This document shows positions 33,742-43,689 of a DNA stretch of 64,000 bases, piece by piece. The notes below the pieces were generated by a model. It was given only the letters and a program-made list of their open reading frames with translations. It searched no databases and was not told the origin of the DNA. The stretch comes from Gramella sp. AN32. GTDB taxonomy: Bacteria > Bacteroidota > Bacteroidia > Flavobacteriales > Flavobacteriaceae. The translations under genes were made by a program, and so were the position numbers. The DNA lies in assembly GCF_023718305.1 (NCBI RefSeq), contig NZ_QEYO01000014.1, positions 1-64,000 of the forward strand. Reading direction: 5' to 3'. Numbering within the stretch: the stretch's first letter is position 1; every line of letters starts with the position of its first letter.

Positions 33742-34508
33742 GTACTCTTTTCACTTAAATATTTCCAGTAACGTTTTGGTACATGTTGTTGGTGAAGCCG
33801 CATATTTATTCGACTTTTGATATTGGTGCTGGTAAAATATTCCTGCCATAAAATCTGAAAATTAGATTCTTCTTTATGAAAATATCGCTGGGAAGCGCCA
33901 GAAATTCCTATTTCAGGATCAAGGTTTAATTGAATAAATTCTGTTTTTTTCAAATCGTAATACGCGCCAATTTTTCTTTTTAGATCATAAATAATCCATT
34001 TTTGATCTGCATACCGCCTGGTGAAATGGGGGATGATCACGGGAAGTACATTAAAATCTGGTTCCATCACCGCAAAATAGATATGATCTTTGGTTAACCT
34101 GAAACGAATAAAGGCTTCCATGCGGTGCTTCTCCCTACTTATTTTTTTGGCCATTTGAGTGACTTTTAAAATAGACGGATGGGAATAATCTGTATCTACC
34201 TTAGCGTCATTACTTATAACTTCTCTGATCATTTCGAAAACATCCATTTCAATGCCTTTAATTTCGCTTAGGAGCGCCCATTTCATACTTTTGAATCCGT
34301 TGGGAGAAGTTTTCAACTGCAATTTTTTAGCAACCCGCTTCGCTTTATCAACATCGGTAATTACATTATAAATATCACTGAACAATTGATTTTGGACATC
34401 TTCTTCCACCTGAATATTTGAAACTTGTAATTTTCCCTCATAAGCTGTAAAAACGCAGGTCAACAAACCTTCGAATGTGCCGTCATATGTGAAATTGACT
34501 GAATTCAT
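33732..34508 (-). CDS. DUF4130 (TIGR03915-type) probable DNA metabolism protein
   Basis: A 258-residue protein that opens NFTYDGTFEGLLTCVF, the hallmark of DUF4130/TIGR03915. The C-terminal half includes MKWALLSEIKG and PHFTRRYADQKWIIYD blocks. The family is linked to DNA repair because the domain is also found fused to the uracil-DNA-binding protein UdgX, and because it nearly always accompanies the radical-SAM protein encoded just upstream (4-bp overlap here). Biochemical activity is unknown. Confidence 0.88.
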   Translation of the reverse strand: MNSVNFTYDGTFEGLLTCVFTAYEGKLQVSNIQVEEDVQNQLFSDIYNVITDVDKAKRVAKKLQLKTSPNGFKSMKWALLSEIKGIEMDVFEMIREVISNDAKVDTDYSHPSILKVTQMAKKISREKHRMEAFIRFRLTKDHIYFAVMEPDFNVLPVIIPHFTRRYADQKWIIYDLKRKIGAYYDLKKTEFIQLNLDPEIGISGASQRYFHKEESNFQILWQEYFTSTNIKSRINMRLHQQHVPKRYWKYLSEKSTFG

Positions 34509-35767
34509 GCAAAAAGGCTCAGTTGTGGTGAAATTTCTTTTCTGAATTTACTCACCGAAGTTTTGATAATAATATTTTTTAAATGGTCGCTGGAATATTC
34601 AACTAATTCCTTTTCACGGGAATCACAGATTATAAAATATTTCGCCCGATTCAAAGCAACACCTATTCTTTTTAAGTGCTCCCAATTTAATTTTCTAAAT
34701 TTCCTGGCCTGGATAATTTTATTGACAGATTTAAGACCAATTCCCGGAATTCTCAAGAGTATTTGCTTTTCAACCCTATTGATATCTATCGGGAAGAGGT
34801 CGCGATTTCTAAGCGCCCAGCTTAATTTGGGATCAATCTCCATATCGAGATGTTGATGCTCCTGATTGAGAAGTTCCCGAACATCGAAACCGTAGAAACG
34901 CATCAGCCAATCGGTTTGATAAAGCCGGTTTTCCCTAAGCATAGGCACCGCACTTCCCAAAGCTGGCAATCTGGGGTCATCGCTAATGGGAACATACCCG
35001 GAATAATATACCCGCTTCATATTATATTTTTTGTAGAAAAAAGCCGAGGAATACATAATATCCCGATCGCTTTCCCCGGAAGCTCCCACGATCATTTGCG
35101 TGCTTTGGCCTGCCGGTGCGTATTTTGGAGTACTTTTTATAAACTTTTTTTCCTGTTTATACTGAATGATCTCATTTTTCACCTTTTCCATAGGTTTCAT
35201 AAAATCTTCATGTTTTTTATCGGGAGCCAAAAGTTTTAATCCAGATTTGGTGGGGATTTCAATATTTACGCTGAGTCTATCTGCATACAAACCGGCTTCC
35301 CGCATCAATTCATCACTGGCGCCCGGGATACTTTTTAAATGGATATACCCATTAAAATTTTCTTCCAACCTCAATTTTTTGGCAACTCGAATGAGTCGTT
35401 CCATAGTGAAATCGGCACTTTTAAAAATGCCCGAGCTCAGGAAAAGTCCTTCTATATAATTGCGCCGATAAAAACTCATGGTGAGATCTACAACCTCCTC
35501 TACTTTAAAGGCAGCTCTTTTGATATCATTGCTTTTTCGGGTCACACAATAGGCACAGTCGAAAATGCAATGATTGGTAAGTAAAATTTTTAGCAGGGAA
35601 ACACATCGGCCATCTTCCGTATATGAATGGCAAATTCCCATTCCCGAAGAATCTCCCAAACCTTTGTTGGTATTCGTCCGTTTCGAGCCGCTGCTGGAAC
35701 AGGAGACATCATATTTAGCGGCATCGGCCAGGATGCTAAGTTTTTCTTTAATTCGATCGAAATTCAT
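34505..35767 (-). CDS. putative DNA modification/repair radical SAM protein (TIGR03916 type)
   Basis: A 420-residue protein from ATG 35767; an in-frame start 21 bp earlier adds a non-conserved tail and was rejected. It begins KLSILADAAKYDVSCSSSG, as family members do. Radical-SAM cluster ligands are C67, C71 and C74 (CIFDCAYC), preceded by cysteines C23, C46 and C55. A helix-hairpin-helix DNA-binding motif (LLRIPGIGLKSVNKII, about 337-352) lies near the end. The final residues 415-419 are QLSLF, the bacterial sliding-clamp binding consensus. It is co-transcribed with the DUF4130 gene. The reaction is unknown; a DNA lesion or modified-base radical reaction is inferred. Confidence 0.9.
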   Translation of the reverse strand: MNFDRIKEKLSILADAAKYDVSCSSSGSKRTNTNKGLGDSSGMGICHSYTEDGRCVSLLKILLTNHCIFDCAYCVTRKSNDIKRAAFKVEEVVDLTMSFYRRNYIEGLFLSSGIFKSADFTMERLIRVAKKLRLEENFNGYIHLKSIPGASDELMREAGLYADRLSVNIEIPTKSGLKLLAPDKKHEDFMKPMEKVKNEIIQYKQEKKFIKSTPKYAPAGQSTQMIVGASGESDRDIMYSSAFFYKKYNMKRVYYSGYVPISDDPRLPALGSAVPMLRENRLYQTDWLMRFYGFDVRELLNQEHQHLDMEIDPKLSWALRNRDLFPIDINRVEKQILLRIPGIGLKSVNKIIQARKFRKLNWEHLKRIGVALNRAKYFIICDSREKELVEYSSDHLKNIIIKTSVSKFRKEISPQLSLFA

Positions 35768-35919
35768 TAAAAATAGGATTATATCCAAAATTAGGAAATA
35801 ATCCTATTTTAAACTTCTGTTTTTGAAGATCTTTTTGACCCTATTTAGAAATTACTTTGCTTAATGACCACTAAATTGTTTCAAATTAGAATTCGAATTT
35901 AATTTTTAAAACCAAATTT

Positions 35920-37617
35920 TTAATCCAGAGATATTTTTTTCTTCTGCGGATAGGTATCAGGATCTTCACCGGCCAGTCTGCCGAAATTTCTATAAGCATT
36001 CTTTACCTGCTCCTTTGGAGTGGTTTCAAATTCTTTGGCACTAACATGATATTTATCCTGAAGCTTCTTTAATTCTTCGTGTAAATCCTGCTGAATTTCA
36101 GTATATTTCTCTTTTCCGTATAAATTATTTTCTTCTTCAGGATCTTTTTCCAAATCATACAATTCCCATTCATCAATGTCGTCATAAAAATGGATCAATT
36201 TATAACGATGGGTTCGAATTCCATATTGGCGTTTCACCATATGGAATGCAGGAAAATCATAGTAATGATAATAAATAGCATTTCTAAAATTGCCATTTTC
36301 AATCTTCTTATTTAGCAATGGCCTGAGGGATTTTCCCTGCATATCTTCAGGAATAGGAGCTTCAGCAAAATCTAAAAAGGTAGGGGCAAAATCAATATTT
36401 TGGGTAAGTGCATCTATTTCTAAACCTTTTTCAATAGCTTTTGGATATTGCATAAGCATGGGCATGGCCAAAGACTGTTCATACATAAAACGCTTATCAA
36501 AAAATCCTTTTTCCCCTAAATAAAATCCCTGATCTGTAGTATAAACTACGATGGTATTTTCAGCTAGATCATTTTCTTCCAGATAATCTAAAATTTTTCC
36601 CACGCCTTCATCAACTACTGCAATTGTTCCCATATAATCCCGCATATAACGCTGAAATTTCCATTCGGCAAGTTCCCTGCCTGAAAGATTGAGGTCATAA
36701 AAAGCATCATTTTTTTCTCTATAAGCCCGGTTCCAGGCTTCACGCTGGGAGGTATTCATTCTGTCAAAATCTGTCGTCCAGGGATTATGCCTTAGCGAAT
36801 CACTTCCTTTGGCCACACTCATTTTAAGATCATGCCCTTCATACATGTCTTCATAAATAGTTTGTAACTGCTCCTGGGCAGCTACCTGATTTTCATGTTT
36901 AGAAAAGTAGGTTTCGGGAACGGGGAAATTAACCGAGTCATATTTACGAATATACCTTAACGGCGGCATCCAGTTTCTATGTGGAGCTTTGTGATGTACC
37001 ATCAAAAAGAATGGTTTTTCGTTATCTCTTTTATTCTGAAGCCAGTCCAGGCTCATTTCGGTGATGATATCTGTGGCATAACCTTCAATTCTGGTGGTAT
37101 CGTTACTCTGAATAAAATCTGGATTGTAATAATTGCCCTGATCTTTTAAAATATTCCAATAGTCAAATCCCTGGGGTTCTCCGTTTAAATGCCATTTTCC
37201 GGCAATAGCGGTTTGATACCCTGTTTTTTTTAAATACTTGGGAAGGGTTGGTTGTGAACCATCAAATTTCTCACCATTCATTCTAAAGCCATTAAGATGA
37301 CTAAACTTTCCGGTTAAAATTACAGCACGGCTTGGTCCGCAAATTGAGTTGGTGCAAAAGTTATGGTTAAACCTCGCTCCGTTTTGCGCGATCCGGTCAA
37401 TATTAGGAGTAGGGGCTAATTGGCTTATAGGGTGGCCATAGGCACTTATGGCCTGCTCCGCGTGGTCATCGGCCATAATAAAAATAATATTTGGCCTCGA
37501 ATTTTTTGTTTCCCCCTTAATTTTTGCTTTTTCAGAATCTTTATTTACACAGGAAAATAGAACCAGGGAGATTAAAATAAATGAAAAATTTTGGATAATA
37601 AATAAGCGTTTAACCAT
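35920..37617 (-). CDS. sulfatase, lipoprotein (Cys-type)
   Basis: A 565-residue protein with lipobox LFSC (C23). The alkaline-phosphatase-type fold begins PNIIFIMADDH with metal-binding D50/D51. The sulfatase signature C93-G-P-S-R97 provides the Cys that is turned into formylglycine, and YTTDQGFYLGEKGFFDKRFMYE carries further conserved residues. It probably removes sulfate from a polysaccharide at the cell surface or in the periplasm. It is divergent from the neighbouring regulator, so its membership in the locus that follows is uncertain. No maturase is in the window. Confidence 0.93.
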   Translation of the reverse strand: MVKRLFIIQNFSFILISLVLFSCVNKDSEKAKIKGETKNSRPNIIFIMADDHAEQAISAYGHPISQLAPTPNIDRIAQNGARFNHNFCTNSICGPSRAVILTGKFSHLNGFRMNGEKFDGSQPTLPKYLKKTGYQTAIAGKWHLNGEPQGFDYWNILKDQGNYYNPDFIQSNDTTRIEGYATDIITEMSLDWLQNKRDNEKPFFLMVHHKAPHRNWMPPLRYIRKYDSVNFPVPETYFSKHENQVAAQEQLQTIYEDMYEGHDLKMSVAKGSDSLRHNPWTTDFDRMNTSQREAWNRAYREKNDAFYDLNLSGRELAEWKFQRYMRDYMGTIAVVDEGVGKILDYLEENDLAENTIVVYTTDQGFYLGEKGFFDKRFMYEQSLAMPMLMQYPKAIEKGLEIDALTQNIDFAPTFLDFAEAPIPEDMQGKSLRPLLNKKIENGNFRNAIYYHYYDFPAFHMVKRQYGIRTHRYKLIHFYDDIDEWELYDLEKDPEEENNLYGKEKYTEIQQDLHEELKKLQDKYHVSAKEFETTPKEQVKNAYRNFGRLAGEDPDTYPQKKKISLD

Positions 37618-37696
37618 TTCTCAAATTTGATTTGCTGAAAATTACAAAATTCAGGTTAAAAATATGTAACTTTTGAGCTGCTCAATACTTGCTCAA

Positions 37697-40444
37697 ATGC
37701 ATAAAAATATATTTACTCAATTTATAGCAAGCCTTGTATTATATAGTCTTATATCAATATCAGGCTACGCCCAGGAATTCGTCCCACCCATACAAAATTT
37801 TTCCCCCGCAGTATATAATGGGGCAACCCAAAATTGGGATATAACCCAGGCTGATAATGGATTTATTTATTCAGCCAATAATCAGGGTTTGTTGATTTTT
37901 GATGGATTAAGCTGGCAGTTAAAAAGTTTGAAGGGGAATGCTATCATAAGATCTGTTTATGCTTTTCAGAATAAAATCTTTACAGGTTCCTTTAAAGAAT
38001 TTGGATTTTGGGAAGAAGATGAATGGGGAATTTTTAATTATACCTCTTTACAAAGTTTGATGGCAGATCTTGAATTGCGAAGTGAGGAGTTTTGGGAAAT
38101 TACTTCAATTGGAGAAATAATTTATTTCCGATCCTTTGGGGCAATATATAAATATGACGGGAAGTCTATCGCAAGGCTGGAAAATTCGGTTACAACAGCT
38201 TTTGAAAGGTATAATGACAGATTGTTAGTAGCGGGAAGGCGGGATGGCTTATATTATTTAAATGATGACGGTTCAAGAGAAGCTTTGCCAGGAAACTTTT
38301 CAATTCTTGAAGAGAGAAATATCATCGATGTAATAGAATGGAATGACCAACTGGTATTGGGGACAAAAGATCGAATTTATCTTTATGAAGCTGGTAGGAT
38401 TCGTGAGTTCCCCAACCCCGAACTGAATGTTCTGATCTCTAGATTTGAATTAAATCATATTCTAATTATCAGCAATGACGAACTAATTTTTGGAACGGTA
38501 AAAAATGGGGTCATCTACTATAACTTTAAAACGGGTAAGATCAATAATTATGCAAGGACTTCCGGACTGCAAAACAATACAGTTCTTGGTCTAACCTATG
38601 GCAATGGAAAATTGTGGCTTGCCTTAGATAGGGGTATTGATGTGATTGACCTTAAAGCACCTCTGGAATTTTACACAGATGATAGTGGTGAATTGGGCGC
38701 AGTGTATGATGTGATAGATTTTGAAGGGAATACCTATATAGGCAGCAATACCGGGATCTATTCATTTAAGAATGGACAACTTTCTGGATTAAATGAGGGA
38801 AAAGGACATACCTGGAATTTGGAAATTATTAATAATCAGCTATACGTAAATCATAATACCGGAATATTTAAAATTAAGGACCAGGAATTAATCCCCATTG
38901 AAATTAGAACGGGTTCTTACCATATCGAACGGGTTCCGGGTTCTTCAAATCTTTTGATGATAAGTCATTACACCGGGCTTAGTGTGTATAATTCAGAAAC
39001 TAAGGAGATTAAAGAAATCACTTCCATTACCTTTCCCATTAAAGATTTTGTTTTTGAAAATCCCAATAAGATATGGGCGGCCCATCCATATGAAGGTTTT
39101 TTTGAAATTGAATTTGATAACGACTTAAATGTAACCCGTCTTGTAAAAGAAGAACCTTTAATTGAAGGTCAGCTTAATTATAAACCGGAAGTCTATAAAA
39201 TCAATAATCAGGTTATAGTTTTTATAAGCGGGCAATGGTTTATGTATAACTCTTTTCAGGATAAATTTGAAAAATTTGAAGAATTTGAAAAGTACACTAA
39301 TGAGCGTTTGATCGATGCTAATAATTCTGAATATTACTTTGTGAATGAAGAGGACAATAGCCTCAAAATTGTAAGGGAGGGGAATGAGATTATAATTTCA
39401 GATAATGAGTTTGATGAACGTTTGGTGAAGTCTAATGAAAATATTGTGAAAGCTAATGATTCTACTCTCTATGTGACCCTCAATGATGGTTTTGCCAGGG
39501 TAGATTTGTACAGGCTTGAACAAAATCTTAAGGAAAATAAGATCAGCAAACCTGTTCTAAGAACGATATCAGATAACTCCAATTATTACCGCAGATCAAA
39601 TAATAGTCAAATTACTTATAAAGATTCCCGGAACTTGAATCTAAAAGTTGGGTTGCCCTTTAATGAAAAAGAGGAGCTCACCTATTTACTTTCGGGTGAG
39701 GACAGTATTTCTGGAGTAGTAAAAGGCGGGTTAATAGAGCTAAGAAACCTGGATTATGGGGATTATTCCCTAAATGTAAAATCTTCAAAATCTGAAACTC
39801 CCTATAAAATCTGGAGTTTTTCTATTCTTCCTCCGTGGTACCTGTCCAATTGGATGAAATTTTTATATGCTTTAATATTTATTCTTGGTCTGGCGTTGAT
39901 CTTTTATTTTAATAAGATAAAACTGAAAAAGCATCAAAAGCATTTGGAGTTGAAATTTGAACAGGAGCACAAAGAGCGGCTGGAAAAATTGGAAAAAGAA
40001 CGTTTAATGCATGAAATTGATGTAAAGCGAAAAGAACTGGCCAATACTACGATGATGGCTGCCAAGAAAAATGAAGTGCTTATGGAGATTCATAATGAGT
40101 TGAATAAAGACAAAGTGAAGTTCAGTAATCAGTTTCGGCTGAAGCATATTATGACCAAAATCAATAGGGCAGTTAAGAATAAAGATGAATGGAAGGTTTT
40201 TGAAACTAATTTTAATGAAGTACATGAAGACTTTTTTAAAGCGATATTGGAGAAATATCCAAACCTGACCAGTAAGGATCTAAAGCTTTCTTCCTATCTA
40301 AAAATGAATTTAAGTTCCAAGGAAATTGCCCCTTTAATGGGAATATCTGTAAGAGGGGTAGAAGTACACCGTTATAGATTAAGGAAGAAAATGGGATTGG
40401 ATAGTAAAATTAATTTAACAAAATTTCTCATCAAAAATTTCTAA
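37697..40444 (+). CDS. membrane-bound propeller / LuxR-type transcriptional regulator
   Basis: A 915-residue protein from ATG 37697, which gives a signal peptide (MHKNIFTQFIASLVLYSLIS, cleaved near GYAQ). A periplasmic beta-propeller (about 30-640) and a Y_Y_Y-like domain (about 640-705) precede one membrane helix (about 718-740), then a coiled coil (about 745-790) and a C-terminal LuxR/GerE helix-turn-helix (about 845-905, LSSKEIAPLMGISVRGVEVHRYRLR). No histidine kinase or receiver domain is present, unlike hybrid two-component sensors. It likely senses a glycan fragment outside and binds DNA directly inside, and controls the SusC-led operon 226 bp downstream. Confidence 0.88.
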   Translation: MHKNIFTQFIASLVLYSLISISGYAQEFVPPIQNFSPAVYNGATQNWDITQADNGFIYSANNQGLLIFDGLSWQLKSLKGNAIIRSVYAFQNKIFTGSFKEFGFWEEDEWGIFNYTSLQSLMADLELRSEEFWEITSIGEIIYFRSFGAIYKYDGKSIARLENSVTTAFERYNDRLLVAGRRDGLYYLNDDGSREALPGNFSILEERNIIDVIEWNDQLVLGTKDRIYLYEAGRIREFPNPELNVLISRFELNHILIISNDELIFGTVKNGVIYYNFKTGKINNYARTSGLQNNTVLGLTYGNGKLWLALDRGIDVIDLKAPLEFYTDDSGELGAVYDVIDFEGNTYIGSNTGIYSFKNGQLSGLNEGKGHTWNLEIINNQLYVNHNTGIFKIKDQELIPIEIRTGSYHIERVPGSSNLLMISHYTGLSVYNSETKEIKEITSITFPIKDFVFENPNKIWAAHPYEGFFEIEFDNDLNVTRLVKEEPLIEGQLNYKPEVYKINNQVIVFISGQWFMYNSFQDKFEKFEEFEKYTNERLIDANNSEYYFVNEEDNSLKIVREGNEIIISDNEFDERLVKSNENIVKANDSTLYVTLNDGFARVDLYRLEQNLKENKISKPVLRTISDNSNYYRRSNNSQITYKDSRNLNLKVGLPFNEKEELTYLLSGEDSISGVVKGGLIELRNLDYGDYSLNVKSSKSETPYKIWSFSILPPWYLSNWMKFLYALIFILGLALIFYFNKIKLKKHQKHLELKFEQEHKERLEKLEKERLMHEIDVKRKELANTTMMAAKKNEVLMEIHNELNKDKVKFSNQFRLKHIMTKINRAVKNKDEWKVFETNFNEVHEDFFKAILEKYPNLTSKDLKLSSYLKMNLSSKEIAPLMGISVRGVEVHRYRLRKKMGLDSKINLTKFLIKNF

Positions 40445-40607
40445 TAAACTAAAAGAAAAGCCAATAATTAAGAAAAAATCACTACTACATTGCTACATCA
40501 TATAGATAAAAAGCTTATAAAAATTTACTTCAAAAAAATCGTATATGCAAGATAATCAATGACTTAAAATAAATTTTCACCTGATGTATTAGATGTGTAC
40601 TACAACG

Positions 40608-40640
40608 TTTGCGTAAAAAAGGGCTTCCCTTGTATATTTA
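40608..40640 (+). promoter_or_regulatory. promoter of the SusC/SusD operon
   Basis: TTTG (40608-40611), 21 bp, TATATTTA (40633-40640), one mismatch from consensus, 31 nt before the susC ATG. The remaining 160 bp upstream back to 40445 is AT-rich with no ORF and probably holds the activator site. Confidence 0.55.
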
Positions 40641-40670
40641 TGACATACTTAAGCAAAACATCCAACCAGC

Positions 40671-43600
40671 ATGAAGAAAAAAATACTCTTAGCAATTGCG
40701 CTTTTTATTAGTTTTTACGGCATTAATTACGCGCAGGAAAAAACCATAAGCGGTACTATTACAGATAATAATGCAGTTCCTTTACCGGGAGCCACTATTA
40801 AGGTAATAGGTAAGGACATATTTGCAGTAACCGATTTTGATGGAAATTTCACATTAAATAACGTTGTTGCAGGTGATGTTTTCGAAATAAATTTTTTAGG
40901 CTTTCAGACTTTAGAAGTTCCAATAACAGGCCAAACTACTTATCAAGTTCAATTACAGGAAGATGCCGGCCAATTAGATGAAGTTATTGTTGTTGGTTAT
41001 GGAACCCAGAGAAAGCGAGATCTAACTGGAGCGATATCCACAATAGATTCAGAAGAGATTGAAAAAACTCCCACATCTAACGTGATGCAATCCTTACAGG
41101 GTAAAGTATCCGGTGTTCAAATCGTAAGTGCGGGTTCTCCTGGAGATTCACCAACGGTGAGAATTAGGGGATTAGGAACATTTCAAAATGCCACCAGCGT
41201 CCTGTATGTGGTAGATGGAACATTATATGACAATATCGATTTTCTTAATACAAAGGATATTAAATCTGTAAACGTTTTAAAAGATGCATCTTCTTCAGCA
41301 ATATATGGAGTTCGTGCTGCAAACGGAGTGGTGATTATCGAAACGAAGTCAGGTAAAAAAAATCAGAAACCTGTTATTGAATATGATGGGTATACAGGTA
41401 TTCAGCGAGCTCAAAATGTAATGAAAATGGCCAATGCCGAACAATTTACAACTATGGCTTTTGAATCTGGATCTGCTGCTGATGCTCAGTTTGTTATGAA
41501 TGCCATGCAGCGTTATGGTCGTAGCAGGGTGAACCCTAATATTCCTGCTGTAAATACAGATTGGTATAAAGAAGTTCTTAGAGAAGGGATTATACAAAAC
41601 CACAGTATTGGTGTTGCCGGTGGTGGTGAAAGTGTCACTTATTCAATTGGGACTAACTACTTTACCCAGGAAGGTATTTTGGATATGAAGAACGAATATG
41701 AAAGATTCAATATTAGGTCTAAAGTAGATATCGACATCTCCGATAGGCTTAGAGCTGGTGTAAATACCGTTATTAGTAACGCCACAAAATATGTCCCGGA
41801 AAACGCCGCGTGGTTTAAAGCCTATTTTGCAGTACCTATTATGCCAATTATCGATCCTTTAAATACTGAAGCATCTCCAATTCGATTTGCGAATGCCCAA
41901 AACCTGGGGTATAGAGGGACGCAAAACCCTTTTACAGACCTTACTTATAACGATAACAAGCAAAAAATCAGAAAGATATTGGCAAGTATCTTTTTTCAAT
42001 ACGAGATTATTCCAGATAAGTTAGATTTTAAAACTACCTATAGTCACAACCTTTCAGATTTTGAAGAACGCTATGTAAACCTTCCTTATACTTTAGGGAA
42101 CAATTTTGAAAGAATTTCGTCGATAAGAAGAGTAGATAATACTTTCTCCAACCAATATTGGGATAATATTTTGACTTATGATGAGGAATTTGGGGAACAT
42201 GATCTAAAATTAATGGCCGGTGCATCCTATCGTGATGAAGCAGCCAATACTTTTAATGCAACAGGGCAGGATATCACAGGGATTAGCCTTGAGTCCAGTT
42301 GGTATTTGAACTTTGCAGATCCTGAGTCTTTTAACAATAATGTGAATGAAATAGGGAGGAGATATTATGGTATTTCTTACTTCGGAAGGTTGGAATACAG
42401 CTTTATGGATAGATATTTGTTGTATGCTACCATGCGGGCAGATGGTTCTTCAAAATTCACCAAGGATCCTTGGGGCTATTTCCCTTCAGTAGGACTTGGT
42501 TGGGTAGTTTCTGATGAGAATTTCCTAAAAGACAATGAGTTTATTGATTTTCTGAAATTTAGAGCGAGTTGGGGTAAACTGGGTAATGATAATGTTGCTG
42601 CCAGTGATGGCTCCAATACCATTACGGTGGTGACTGCTGCAATTGATGATGAGCCAAGAACCGGAATTACTTCAAGCAGTGTATTTTCAAACAACACCTG
42701 GGAAGTTATTGAAGAGAAAAACTTTGGTTTAAACCTGGAACTTTTGGATAATGACCTTTCCATAACCGCCGATTATTATATCAGGGATACTAAAGATGCA
42801 ATCCTTCCGGTTTTTATTCCCATTGTGAACAGATCTGTAAACCAGAATTCCGGAGTAATTAGAAACCAGGGACTTGAATTAAACGTAGATTATAATCATC
42901 AGGTAAATGAGGATTTCAGTTTTTCAATTGGAGCGAATTTTACCACCCTTAAAAATGAGGCAATAGAAATCGATAACGAAAGTGGTTATATAGATTCAGG
43001 ATCAGCTGAATTCCGCCAGAGAACTCAGGAAGGCGGCCCGTTATTTGCATTCTATGGTTATGAAAGAACCGGAGTATACCAAAATCAGGCTCAGGTAGAT
43101 GCAGACCCTGTAGCAGTTGAAAACGATCTTGCACCAGGAGATCTAATTTATAGAGATCAAAATGGTGATGGAATAATTGATGATCAGGATCGTATTATCC
43201 TTGGTTCATTCCTTCCGGAATATACTTTTGGGGGAAACATAGGATTCAACTATAAATTCTTAGATTTTTCAATGAATTTCTATGGTCAAACCGGGAACAA
43301 AATCCTTAACAGAAAAAGGGGTGAGATCATTTTTACCCAGGATACCAACATGGATGCTGATTTGGCGATCAATAGATGGCATGGTGAAGGAACGAGTAAC
43401 ACGTATCCATCTTCAGCGGGTCTGAGAAAATCTTGGAACCAAAGATTAAGTAATTTCTGGGTAGAGGATGGCGATTTCTTCAGAATTCAGAATATTCAGG
43501 TGGGTTATACCATTGAAAATGATAATTTGCCTACCACCAGAATATATTTCACGGCAGAAAGACCATTTACCTTTTTTGATTATAATGGTTTTGATCCGGA

Positions 43601-43676
43601 AGTATCAGATGGGGTAGATAGACAAACATACCCAATACCTTCAGTTTATACTGTAGGCCTAAATATTAAAATATAA
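40671..43676 (+). CDS. SusC-type TonB-dependent outer-membrane transporter
   Basis: A 1001-residue protein with a signal peptide (about 1-21). A carboxypeptidase-D regulatory-like domain (25-96), a TonB-contact region DEVIVVGYG (103-111), a plug domain with SLQGKVSGVQIVSAGSPGD and VRIRGLGTF, and a 22-strand barrel follow. It imports oligosaccharide across the outer membrane using TonB energy, with the SusD lipoprotein encoded 13 bp downstream as its lid. Confidence 0.96.
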   Translation: MKKKILLAIALFISFYGINYAQEKTISGTITDNNAVPLPGATIKVIGKDIFAVTDFDGNFTLNNVVAGDVFEINFLGFQTLEVPITGQTTYQVQLQEDAGQLDEVIVVGYGTQRKRDLTGAISTIDSEEIEKTPTSNVMQSLQGKVSGVQIVSAGSPGDSPTVRIRGLGTFQNATSVLYVVDGTLYDNIDFLNTKDIKSVNVLKDASSSAIYGVRAANGVVIIETKSGKKNQKPVIEYDGYTGIQRAQNVMKMANAEQFTTMAFESGSAADAQFVMNAMQRYGRSRVNPNIPAVNTDWYKEVLREGIIQNHSIGVAGGGESVTYSIGTNYFTQEGILDMKNEYERFNIRSKVDIDISDRLRAGVNTVISNATKYVPENAAWFKAYFAVPIMPIIDPLNTEASPIRFANAQNLGYRGTQNPFTDLTYNDNKQKIRKILASIFFQYEIIPDKLDFKTTYSHNLSDFEERYVNLPYTLGNNFERISSIRRVDNTFSNQYWDNILTYDEEFGEHDLKLMAGASYRDEAANTFNATGQDITGISLESSWYLNFADPESFNNNVNEIGRRYYGISYFGRLEYSFMDRYLLYATMRADGSSKFTKDPWGYFPSVGLGWVVSDENFLKDNEFIDFLKFRASWGKLGNDNVAASDGSNTITVVTAAIDDEPRTGITSSSVFSNNTWEVIEEKNFGLNLELLDNDLSITADYYIRDTKDAILPVFIPIVNRSVNQNSGVIRNQGLELNVDYNHQVNEDFSFSIGANFTTLKNEAIEIDNESGYIDSGSAEFRQRTQEGGPLFAFYGYERTGVYQNQAQVDADPVAVENDLAPGDLIYRDQNGDGIIDDQDRIILGSFLPEYTFGGNIGFNYKFLDFSMNFYGQTGNKILNRKRGEIIFTQDTNMDADLAINRWHGEGTSNTYPSSAGLRKSWNQRLSNFWVEDGDFFRIQNIQVGYTIENDNLPTTRIYFTAERPFTFFDYNGFDPEVSDGVDRQTYPIPSVYTVGLNIKI

Positions 43677-43689
43677 AAAAAAGCGCATA

